DNA of 64,000 nucleotides from UBA1672 sp033851915. GTDB taxonomy: Bacteria > Pseudomonadota > Alphaproteobacteria > Micavibrionales > Micavibrionaceae. The stretch lies in contig JAWSVM010000003.1 in NCBI GenBank assembly GCA_033851915.1, positions 1 through 64,000 of the forward strand, given 5' to 3'. The notes beneath the pieces are model-generated. The model had not been told where the DNA came from. It saw nothing but the letters and a program-made list of their open reading frames with translations, and did not search any database. Positions within the stretch are counted from its first letter, which is position 1; every line of letters begins with the position of its first letter. Below are positions 33,254 through 42,000 of this stretch, piece after piece. A program made the translations under genes and the position numbers.

Positions 33254-34081
33254 ATGTCTTTAGGGGGATCATTAAAGAGTGCTTTAGCAGGGGTTGCTCT
33301 GGTAGTGGCAGGAGGTGTTACGGATGTTGTTGCGCAACAACCTGAGGGAAAAGAACAAGCGTCTTATGACCAAATACTGAGAACAGTCGATGAAGTTGAG
33401 GTTTTGCAATTAGAGCTTGAGCATCTAAAGTTTTATAATGATCATGGGTATGCTCAAGAAGTTAGGAAGAATGTTCGGGTGAATTTTGCTTCCCATTTTC
33501 CAAGTGGCGAAGCGATTACGCAATCTATGTATGAAGTTGGTGCGAGTCTGGCTAAAAAATCAACAGCCCCTCAGATCGTTATCTTGGTTGTAAGGGATCC
33601 CAATGAGGCGCTTACTTTGAGATCAGGAAATAGATTTTCTAATACAGAGTATGAACAAAAAATTGTAGATATGGCCAGAAATGTGAGCAATAGCTTTGAG
33701 GATCCTCAGGCTAAAGTTCTTTTGATGCTTGCTATTGCACAGGAAAGTAAAATTAACACACATCCTGGTGATATTCTCTTTTATATAAATGATCGAGTGA
33801 GCCATTTTTCTCCTTCGAGTGAAGATTATAATGGTCAAACTGAAGACCAGTTTATTAGAGATGTTGCGTTATCTCTTGGGCATCAATTCTCAACAGGGCA
33901 TTATAAGCTTAGCCAAGCTCAGATGACAGATACATTGGATGTTGGTGATGAGGGGCGGGTGTCCCGTAATGATGCAGAGGGGAATAGCTTCTCTGCTGGT
34001 GATTCTGGCGATACCGGTGATGCCGGTGGCTCCGGTGATCAGACCGTTAGCGCGCCAATTCTTGCTGATAACAGTATATAG
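33254..34081 (+). CDS. Exported protein of unknown function
   Basis: A 275-residue protein. ATG 33254 is supported by AAGGGGAG 7 nt upstream; the open frame extends back to 33224. An N-terminal hydrophobic segment LKSALAGVALVVAGGVTDVV with a possible cleavage at VVAQ suggests export. The middle is helical; the C-terminal 50 residues are Asp/Gly/Ser-rich (SAGDSGDTGDAGGSGDQ) and probably disordered. No family recognised. It converges on the coiled-coil gene, with a shared terminator between. Confidence 0.6.
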   Translation: MSLGGSLKSALAGVALVVAGGVTDVVAQQPEGKEQASYDQILRTVDEVEVLQLELEHLKFYNDHGYAQEVRKNVRVNFASHFPSGEAITQSMYEVGASLAKKSTAPQIVILVVRDPNEALTLRSGNRFSNTEYEQKIVDMARNVSNSFEDPQAKVLLMLAIAQESKINTHPGDILFYINDRVSHFSPSSEDYNGQTEDQFIRDVALSLGHQFSTGHYKLSQAQMTDTLDVGDEGRVSRNDAEGNSFSAGDSGDTGDAGGSGDQTVSAPILADNSI

Positions 34082-34231
34082 TTTTACCTTTATGTTATAG
34101 AGCTGGATCTTCCGGCTCGTAATTTTGAGGCACGATGCTTAGGCTTTGTGTCTCTTTTCTTTGTTGCGATGCTTAGTTCTGTATTTACATATTAAAAAAA
34201 ATGATGATGAAGCAGGTTGGTACGCAGCAAA

Positions 34232-34273
34232 AACTCCGTAAAGCACATTACTGTGTATTTTACGGAGTTCTTT
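34232..34273. terminator. Bidirectional terminator between convergent genes
   Basis: AACTCCGTAAA (34232-34242) and TTTACGGAGTT (34259-34269) form a perfect 11-bp stem, with A-rich sequence on the left and TTCTTT on the right, serving the plus gene ending at 34081 and the minus gene ending at 34298. Confidence 0.8.
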
Positions 34274-34297
34274 AAAACTGTGATTGTTTTTGTTGCG

Positions 34298-35602
34298 CTA
34301 TATAGACATTGTGCTCTGTTGTTGCGCGGTGTCCTGTTGTGCATATTCTTCTGTGATCTCTGCTGTTGCGATGGTCTCTGGGTTTTGCGTTGTTGCCGGA
34401 TCGCTAGCTTGTGAAAACATAGATGAAATACCAGCAACAACGGCATTTTTTGCATCGTCCAGTGCGGCGAATGATCCGAATGATCGTTCTGTTGTTTCTT
34501 CGGGCGCGGCGCTTGCTAGTGCCTGTGTTTCATCTATTGCTGTTTCACTATTCTGTTCATTTGCTGCAAGTGCTGGTTTTGCTTCCGGCTCATCACCAAA
34601 TCCGAAAAAGGCTAATAGACCCATTCCTTCATCCGGTATTTCGTTATTTGCGGTTATGTGCTCTTGGGCAAGCTCTTGTTTTTCTTCTTCTTGCAAAAGG
34701 GCAGCCGGCCGAGCATCGTTATTTGTTGGGTCTTGAGCGAGTTTTTCCAGCGCCTCAGTGTCCCTTGTCTCTATGGCGAGTGCAGTGTCTACGCGTTTGT
34801 CTGCATCTGCTTCATTTTCGCTCGTTGCGATTTTTTCTCTTTTATCTTCTAGTGCAGCTCGTCTTGCTTGTTCAGCGGCGATACCAGCAGCTGTTTCTTC
34901 TTCCATGCGTGCAATGTCATCTTGTAATCTTTGTTGGTCAATGTCGCCGTTTTCGTCTTTATAGTCGTCCAGCGTTTTTCCGTATTTTGACAGAAGCTTA
35001 TTTACTCTTCTGCGCGCACCTCTAGCTTCCGGTGACGATCCATCAAGGTCTTCACCGTTCTCCAGCATTTCCTGTATGGAGTTTATTTCACTTAATTGCT
35101 CTTCTAAAGCCGCTATTTTTTCTTTGGATTCCGCAATGAGCACATCAAGTTCGGCCAGTTGGCGCGTTATGTTGGCTTGTTCTGTTTGTTGGTTTATAAG
35201 CCTTAGGTCGGCAGTCATGCGCTTTTTGATCTTTTTGCCTTCATGCGCATCAGGATCTTGCATACCTTGTTTTAGGTATCCGCCAGCAGTTGTAAGGTCT
35301 TCGTCGGATGGTCCACCACTTTGCTCTGTCTTTGTGTCGTCAATGCTGTAGTTTTTGACGGTTTTAAACAAATGTTGAACGACGTTGTCTGTGTGGCCTA
35401 TATGTGCATCTCTGACATCTTCCGGTTGGATGACGGCGTGGCCTAGATTATCTTCTGCGCGGAATATATGTGCCATAGATATGACATTGTCGCGCTCTTC
35501 TCTTAACGCATCATTTTGTGCAAGCAAATCGGCTTCTTGCTCACTGTTACGTGCGCCGTTGTTGTCTGATGATTGTTTTAGTGCTTCTTGTCCCAAGTCC
35601 AT
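34298..35602 (-). CDS. Acidic Ala/Glu-rich coiled-coil protein, function unknown
   Basis: A 434-residue protein without signal peptide or membrane helix. Residues about 125-185 (ELDVLIAESKEKIAALEEQL) and 215-265 (RLQDDIARMEEETAAGIAAE) form strong heptad-type coiled coils; the rest is Ala/Glu/Asp/Gln-rich and probably disordered, with a single more hydrophobic patch MGLLAFFGFG. The ribosome binding site is GGGGGAAA. No family was recognised. Long plus-strand ORFs across it are treated as shadows caused by its biased composition. Confidence 0.6.
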   Translation of the reverse strand: MDLGQEALKQSSDNNGARNSEQEADLLAQNDALREERDNVISMAHIFRAEDNLGHAVIQPEDVRDAHIGHTDNVVQHLFKTVKNYSIDDTKTEQSGGPSDEDLTTAGGYLKQGMQDPDAHEGKKIKKRMTADLRLINQQTEQANITRQLAELDVLIAESKEKIAALEEQLSEINSIQEMLENGEDLDGSSPEARGARRRVNKLLSKYGKTLDDYKDENGDIDQQRLQDDIARMEEETAAGIAAEQARRAALEDKREKIATSENEADADKRVDTALAIETRDTEALEKLAQDPTNNDARPAALLQEEEKQELAQEHITANNEIPDEGMGLLAFFGFGDEPEAKPALAANEQNSETAIDETQALASAAPEETTERSFGSFAALDDAKNAVVAGISSMFSQASDPATTQNPETIATAEITEEYAQQDTAQQQSTMSI

Positions 35603-35861
35603 TACTCTATTTCCCCCGTTTTGTCATATTAAGTGAACAAAATGAAGAAAACCCTAATCTATATTTTTACTATGAGGAATCGATAGGAACTCAGATAAAA
35701 CTAAAGCTCGGATCGTAACACCAATGGAGAAATATATTTTCCGCTGATGTAATCCTCTCCCTGTTTGCTGGTAAATCGTGACATTTATCGTCATCTCTGC
35801 ATTACCAACTTCTGAAACTTACGCTTTTTCTGTTTGTAATGCAAACTTTTTTCTGAAAAAA

Positions 35862-35988
35862 AATAGATAAGTTAAGTATTTGATAAGTAATGATACTGAT
35901 AGGTATTATGAAATACATAAAATGCGTACTAATATACATAATATTATTTACATAATGCGCAAGTACTTGGCTGTTTAACTTATCTATT
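35862..35988 (-). terminator. Long-loop inverted repeat with T-run, possible terminator
   Basis: AATAGATAAGTTAA (35862-35875) and TTAACTTATCTATT (35975-35988) are a perfect 14-bp inverted repeat with a 99-nt AT-rich spacer. In the minus-strand transcript the second arm is followed by a run of T, and the first arm covers the stop codon of the gene at 35984. The remaining upstream region of the coiled-coil gene (35603-35861) holds no visible gene. Confidence 0.45.
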
Positions 35989-37264
35989 GTTCTGAAATAG
36001 GCGATTCTTTGGTTGCTGGCGGGAGTGAATATTCGGTTTTACGTGACATAGTTGCGGATATGGCGGCCAAGAATATAAATTCCCCAAGCCACCAGCTTTG
36101 CCATAAACCATAGCCAATAGATGCAACGGAGAGTGTCGCAATGAACACAGCCATGATTGCTTTTCTATCGTGCATCGTCACATTATAAATATTTTTTATG
36201 ATGAATATAAAAAAACCACTGGCAGCAATAAGGCCGACTATACCAAATTCTATCCAAATTTGAATTGAGAAATTATGCGGATGTAATACGCTCGTATCCG
36301 GGTGATAGATGTGTTTGTGCTGGAAATCTGTGATATAGCGTGTGGCTTCCATGCCATATCCGTGAAGTGGGCTGGCTAGGGCATAGCGCATTACAAAGTC
36401 CCAAATTTCCAGCCGATTTCCTGCATAGGCATCTTTGAGCCATGGAATTGTTTGTGCATCATTAATAAGGGCATCATAGAGTATGGTCACTATATAAGGT
36501 GTAAGGAACATTGTTAAGATAATGCCGAGAGCTAAAATGATGTATGAAGCTTTCATCTTGTGCGGGAAGAGCAGAAGCGTTAAGCCGCCGATCAGAAAGG
36601 AAAGCTGTCCTGATTGGCTTTGTGTCAGTGTAAGCATCATTATAACGCTGGCTGTCATTATAATAATCAGGCCGTTTTTTATGCGGTCAGAGCTTTCCAT
36701 TCGGCGTATAAATAGAAACGCAGTGAAATAGGAAAGTATTGTGCAAACAACGCCTCTGTTCATGACTGAGGTGTTGACCAGAGAAGTCTCGTCGATGTTA
36801 CGAATGACTCTATATATCGGCAAGTCAAAGGCCAAATCGAAGCTGCAAAGCAAGGCTGCTGATGTGACACCGATGGGGAATAACCACAGGAAAGGCTTTA
36901 AGGCGCTGACCTGTATTGCGCGGGCAAGATTAAACAGCGGGATGCTGAAAATTAATATTGCAGAGGACCTTAAGGCCTTGCTATATGCTTCTGTGGGCGA
37001 GACGGACCATAATGTGCTGATAATGCAAAGTCCGACAATACAGAAAATGCAAAGCATATATGGCATGCAGTGTTGAAGGCGGTTTTTTTGTATTAAAACC
37101 CACCAAAGACTCATGGCTAAGCCAATAACCAGTGGTAAGAAGCTCAATGCACGTGGCAAGTGAATAGACAATACCGGCACGAGTGATATTGCAATCATAA
37201 AGATAAGTGGGAAAATATTCTGGCGTGCCAAGATAGCCCTCAAGTGTTTTGGTTGTATTAACAT
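35984..37264 (-). CDS. O-antigen ligase/polymerase-like membrane protein (first copy)
   Basis: A 426-residue inner-membrane protein with about twelve hydrophobic helices and one larger loop around residues 265-320 (AYAGNRLEIWDFVMRYALAS, LHGYGMEATRYI), the pattern of the Wzy_C/WaaL family. Such proteins polymerise undecaprenyl-linked repeat units or ligate glycans to an acceptor in the periplasm. The loop R (NRLEIW) and H (LHPHNFSIQIWIEFG) are the usual conserved residues. It is divergent from manC. Polymerase versus ligase cannot be decided from sequence; a second family member lies at 53383. Confidence 0.82.
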   Translation of the reverse strand: MLIQPKHLRAILARQNIFPLIFMIAISLVPVLSIHLPRALSFLPLVIGLAMSLWWVLIQKNRLQHCMPYMLCIFCIVGLCIISTLWSVSPTEAYSKALRSSAILIFSIPLFNLARAIQVSALKPFLWLFPIGVTSAALLCSFDLAFDLPIYRVIRNIDETSLVNTSVMNRGVVCTILSYFTAFLFIRRMESSDRIKNGLIIIMTASVIMMLTLTQSQSGQLSFLIGGLTLLLFPHKMKASYIILALGIILTMFLTPYIVTILYDALINDAQTIPWLKDAYAGNRLEIWDFVMRYALASPLHGYGMEATRYITDFQHKHIYHPDTSVLHPHNFSIQIWIEFGIVGLIAASGFFIFIIKNIYNVTMHDRKAIMAVFIATLSVASIGYGLWQSWWLGEFIFLAAISATMSRKTEYSLPPATKESPISEQ

Positions 37265-37400
37265 CCGTATTTATCAGGTTTCTGTAAGATAAGTAAGAGG
37301 GTTTTATTTTTCACAAGAGCTGTGGAAACTATTGTACTTCGTTGAAAAGTCAGCTTATGATCCCATTTACTGTAGTTGATTGTTATTGAAGGATGAATCT

Positions 37401-38804
37401 ATGATACCCGTTATTTTGTCAGGTGGCTCAGGAACAAGGCTGTGGCCGCTATCCAGGCCGTTATACCCCAAACAGTTTTTGGCACTTCATACGGATAAGA
37501 CATTGTTTCAAGAAACTGTCAGTCGTTTAAAGCATTTGGGATCGCTTGATCCTATCGTCGTTTGTAATGATGAGCATCGTTTTATTGTGGCAGAGAATCT
37601 TCGCGATATTGGGTGTGCGGCTCAAAATATTATTTTGGAGCCTGTTGGACGAAATACTGCGCCAGCAATTGCGGCTGCAGCGTTGGTTGCCATGAAGGAT
37701 GGTGATGATCCTATATTAATCGTGTTGCCTGCTGATCATATTATTGAGAATCTTGATGCATTTGGCTCTGCTGTAGAAATCGCAAAGAGATTAGCAGATG
37801 AAGGGCGTTTGGTAACGTTTGGTATTACACCGACTGAGGCGCATACCGGATATGGTTATATAGAGTTGGGTAAGTCACTTGAAACGGATGTGCACGAAAT
37901 TGCAGATTTTAAAGAAAAGCCGGATCAGGAAACTGCAGAAGAATTTGTGAAGAGTGGTCAATATTTATGGAACGGGGGAATGTTCTGTTTCCGTGCGTCC
38001 AGTTTCTTAGCTGAATTGGAAAAGCTGCAGCCTGAATTATTGGAGCAGGTTAAAAATGCGGTTGATAAGTCTAAGGTGGATCTCGATTTTGATCGTCTTG
38101 ATAAAGACGCGTTTGAAAAGTGTCTCGATATTTCTATCGATTATGCGGTGATGGAGCATACCAAGAATGGTGTAGTTGTCTCTTTGGACGCGGCGTGGAG
38201 CGATATTGGCGCGTGGGATTCCGTGTGGAATGTCTCTGCCAAGGATGTAAATGGTAATGTGTGCAAAGGCGATGTGATTGTGCGCGATAGTAAAGACAAC
38301 CTGATTTATAGCCAGAATAAGTTGGTTTCTGTTTTGGGCGTTGAGGGGTTGGTTATTATAGAGACGCAAGACGCCATTTTGGTTGCGGATAAAAACAATG
38401 TTCAAGATGTGAAGAAGATAGTGGATACATTAAAGGCTGCTGGGCGTTCTGAGGCCAGACACCATCGCACTGTATATCGCCCATGGGGGCATTACGACTC
38501 TATATGTATGGGGGAACGTGATCAGGTTAAGCGCATTACGGTTAAGCCGGGCGCGAAGCTGTCTTTGCAGAAGCATCATCATAGGTCAGAGCATTGGGTC
38601 GTGGTGAAAGGGACTGCGCATGTGACAAAAGGGGATGAGCTCTTGACGGTCACAGAAAACGAATCGGTTTACCTACCCCTTGGTATAGTTCATGCACTTG
38701 AAAATCCCGGGAAGATTGATCTTGAAATTATAGAGGTGCAAACGGGTAGTTATTTGGGTGAGGATGACATTATTCGGCTGGAAGATCAGTATGGTCGGGT
38801 CTGA
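37401..38804 (+). CDS. manC: Mannose-1-phosphate guanylyltransferase / mannose-6-phosphate isomerase
   Basis: Makes GDP-mannose from mannose-1-phosphate and GTP. The ATG at 37401 with GAAGGA 7 nt upstream is preferred over an in-frame TTG at 37380. The 467-residue protein has the nucleotidyltransferase start VILSGGSGTRLWPLSRPLYP, the FKEKPD and NGGMFCFRAS motifs, and a C-terminal cupin (KHHHRSEHWVVVKGTA), as in bifunctional type II ManC/AlgA enzymes. It marks the start of the plus-strand exopolysaccharide genes. Confidence 0.95.
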   Translation: MIPVILSGGSGTRLWPLSRPLYPKQFLALHTDKTLFQETVSRLKHLGSLDPIVVCNDEHRFIVAENLRDIGCAAQNIILEPVGRNTAPAIAAAALVAMKDGDDPILIVLPADHIIENLDAFGSAVEIAKRLADEGRLVTFGITPTEAHTGYGYIELGKSLETDVHEIADFKEKPDQETAEEFVKSGQYLWNGGMFCFRASSFLAELEKLQPELLEQVKNAVDKSKVDLDFDRLDKDAFEKCLDISIDYAVMEHTKNGVVVSLDAAWSDIGAWDSVWNVSAKDVNGNVCKGDVIVRDSKDNLIYSQNKLVSVLGVEGLVIIETQDAILVADKNNVQDVKKIVDTLKAAGRSEARHHRTVYRPWGHYDSICMGERDQVKRITVKPGAKLSLQKHHHRSEHWVVVKGTAHVTKGDELLTVTENESVYLPLGIVHALENPGKIDLEIIEVQTGSYLGEDDIIRLEDQYGRV

Positions 38805-38814
38805 TTTATCTGTG

Positions 38815-38838
38815 AAGCGCCATATTCAGTGCGCTTTT
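38815..38838 (+). terminator. Short terminator-like hairpin after manC
   Basis: AAGCGC (38815-38820) pairs with GCGCTT (38831-38836), 10-nt loop, followed by TTC. The remaining 240 nt to the giant gene contain no ORF; no convincing promoter boxes were found there. Confidence 0.5.
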
Positions 38839-39078
38839 CAATTAGAGACGTAATTTTTTTTGCGCGCGAAAGTCGTGCTTACAGCCGTGTTTACATAAAA
38901 CGTTAAAGCTTTCTTAACTATTTATTGCATTGTATTTGAAAAAATGTCATAAAACGCGAGGCATCTATATTCGTTACAAGTTTGAGTGATGGGATGGGGA
39001 GAATGCCATTTGAAAGAATGAAACGTAAAATCGTGGTCTTTCAATATGTGAAATAACTTAAAATTGAGGACACTAAAA

Positions 39079-42000
39079 GTGCGTATTAATTCAAAAAAAC
39101 AAAATAATAGTCAAAACAAAATCCAGAAAAGATCCAGAAAATTTTTGATGTCAACAACGGCGTTTGTTGCGGGTGTATTAATGGTGCCTACATATGCACA
39201 TGCAGACCCTGCAAACTCATGGGATTATGATGTCGTTCTTGATGGTAATGTTGGTAAAGATACTTCTGTTGCAGGGATTACGGATATTACAGTGACAGGC
39301 GGTAATGGTTTTGTTGAAGGAAACGCGGATATCTACACGGGTCATACAGTTAATGTGACAGGTGATGCTGGTGCGACGTTTGCTTATCGTGATAATCGCG
39401 ATAATATTGAATCAACGCTGAATGGTAACCTTAATTCAAATATGAAAATTGTGATCATCGATAAAGATGGTGTGTTCTTTGGTTCAGAATTTAAAGCAGA
39501 TGTTCAGAGCATCTTGGCAACAACTGGGCATATATCTGTTGCAGATATTATGGATGGCGGGCAGCTTGAAATAACAGATGTCGACCAAGGCGGAAACATT
39601 ATTATTAATGGTGAGATCACAGTTGCTGAAGCTGGCCTGGCTGCATTCGTTGCGCCGAATGTTGAAAATAATGGTGTTATCAATGCCAAGCTTGCACGTG
39701 TTCAAATTGGTGCGGCAAAAACTGTGACCGTTGATTTATATGGTGATGGTTTGTTGGAGCTTACTCTGGTTGATCAGCTTGCAGATGCCTTGCTTGAAAA
39801 TAACGGTGATATTCTTGCAGAGGGTGGCTTCGTGCAAATGACGGCTCTTGCTGCGAAAAACACTGTCGATAATATTGTAAATAACACAGGCCTCATTACT
39901 GTTGCGTCGGCAACGCAAGTGGGTGGGAAAATTATTCTATCCGGTGGTACGCAAGGTACGGTTGCTGTTTCGGGCACATTGGATGCAACGGGCACATCAG
40001 GCGGTGAAATTGAAGTACGTGGCAAAAGAATTGTTGCAACGGGTCCTGCGAATATTGATGCTTCCGGTACAGCGGGTGCAGGCGGGAAAATTACGCTTCA
40101 GACAAATAAAATATTCTTCCCTGTTGCTTCTTCGACCTTCATTAAGGCAAATGGCGCGGGTGGGACTGTTCAAATTGAACGTTTGACGCAAGGGCGTGTT
40201 TCCGTTGGTTATAAGAGTGGTGGTTTACGTGTTAGTCAGGCGACTATTAATAAAATAGAAGCAGAAAATCTGATTATCGGGAATGCTTCGGCGTCCGAAA
40301 ATAACATTACTGAAATCAACGTAAGATCAATTGACACGACAGCGTCAATTTCCGGTTTGGTTCAGTTGAATGCTTTAAGTTCTATCCTTGGTGACGAAAC
40401 TCATAAAAACGAGGGTGACGTTGAATTTGATAGTGGCAATAATCGTTTCAACACATTGGAAGTGAATGCAGCAGATGATGTGAATTTCCGTAAAAATGTG
40501 ATTGTTGAGACATTAGTTGGTGACATGGACTTTAATGCCGATGTTGATGCAACTGACCTAACGGGTGATACAAATATTATTGAATTCCTTGGTGATAACG
40601 CAACACTTACTAGTGCAGGCGACATTACGTTCTCCGGTACTGATTACGTTGACGTTTATGAGGGAACATCGATCACTGCGAATACGGTGAATTTTGAACG
40701 TTCCAGAGTTGGTACAATCCTATTGGGCGGCGCTATAACAGAAGAGCCGATTTTCAATGACATGCAAATAGATCAAGGCGAGCTGGATAATATCCTCGCA
40801 AATGCTTTGGTCATTGGTAATCGTGATGCTGCTGAAAATAACGTATCTGAAATTAACGTAGATAATTTTGATACAACGGCATCAATTTCCGGTCTGGTTC
40901 AGATGAACTCTTTAAGTTATATCCCCGGTGGCGGACATAAGAACGAAGGTGATGTTGAATTTGATAAAGGAACAAATAGTTTCAATATCTTGGAAGTAAA
41001 TGCACGTGATGACGTGATCTTCCGTACAAATGTGACGGTCGAGACATTGGTTGGTGACATGGCCTTTAATGCTGACATTGACTCAGATAATACGACAGGT
41101 GACACGAACATAATTGACTTCCTGGGTAATGGCGGTTCGACAATCAGCAGTGCGGGGGACATTACATTCTCTGCTCAAGATTACGTAGACCTTCATGATA
41201 CGACGTCTGTTATTGCAAATGGTGGTACAGGAACTGTGAACTTTAAGTTGTCATCAAATGGCACAATCGCCCTTGGCGATATCGCTGGTGACATGCAAAT
41301 AGATCAAGGTGAACTGGATAATATTTCTGCGGAAACTTTGAATGTTGGTAATCCTGTGGCTGTTGATTCAAATACAACTGATATCTATGTGAACAACGCT
41401 GATATATCACACATTAATAACGTTAACCTTTATGCCTTGGCTGCATCCACTGTGAACTTCTCCGGTGTTAATAGCTTCGTGAACCTGAACACAAATACAA
41501 GTTCGGCAACAGGTGTTATTAATGTTTTTGATGGTTTTGTAAATGCAACAAACAGCATTCACTTTAATTCACCACTTGTGAATTTGAATGGTGATTTGGA
41601 TGCGCCTTCCATTACGGGAACGGCGACAATCGTTAACGTTCAAAGTGACGCTGCAGAAATTCAAGATGGTATAGATGTTGCGACTTATTACGGTGCGACT
41701 GTTAATGTTGCTGCGGGAACATTTGTTGAAGACGTTAATGTTTACAAAGAAGTAACATTGCTTGGCACGAATGCAGGTAATGCAGGATCTGGCCCACGTG
41801 CGCCGGAAAGCCTTGTGACACCGACAACTCTCGGCTTTAATATTACGGCTGATAACGTCACGCTTGACGGTTTCAAAATTAAAGGTGGAGACACTGGGGT
41901 TCGTGTGGACTCTGCTGATCATGTATCGCTTTTGAATAACATTGTGACAGGTAGCGGCAAGCACGCGATTGAAGCATATGATGCATACGGTTTAAATATT

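Noticed and set aside
34284..35025. Plus-strand ORFs of up to 200 residues opposite the coiled-coil gene
   Set aside because: They mirror the biased Glu/Ala codons of the minus-strand gene, which has the better start, ribosome binding site and terminator.
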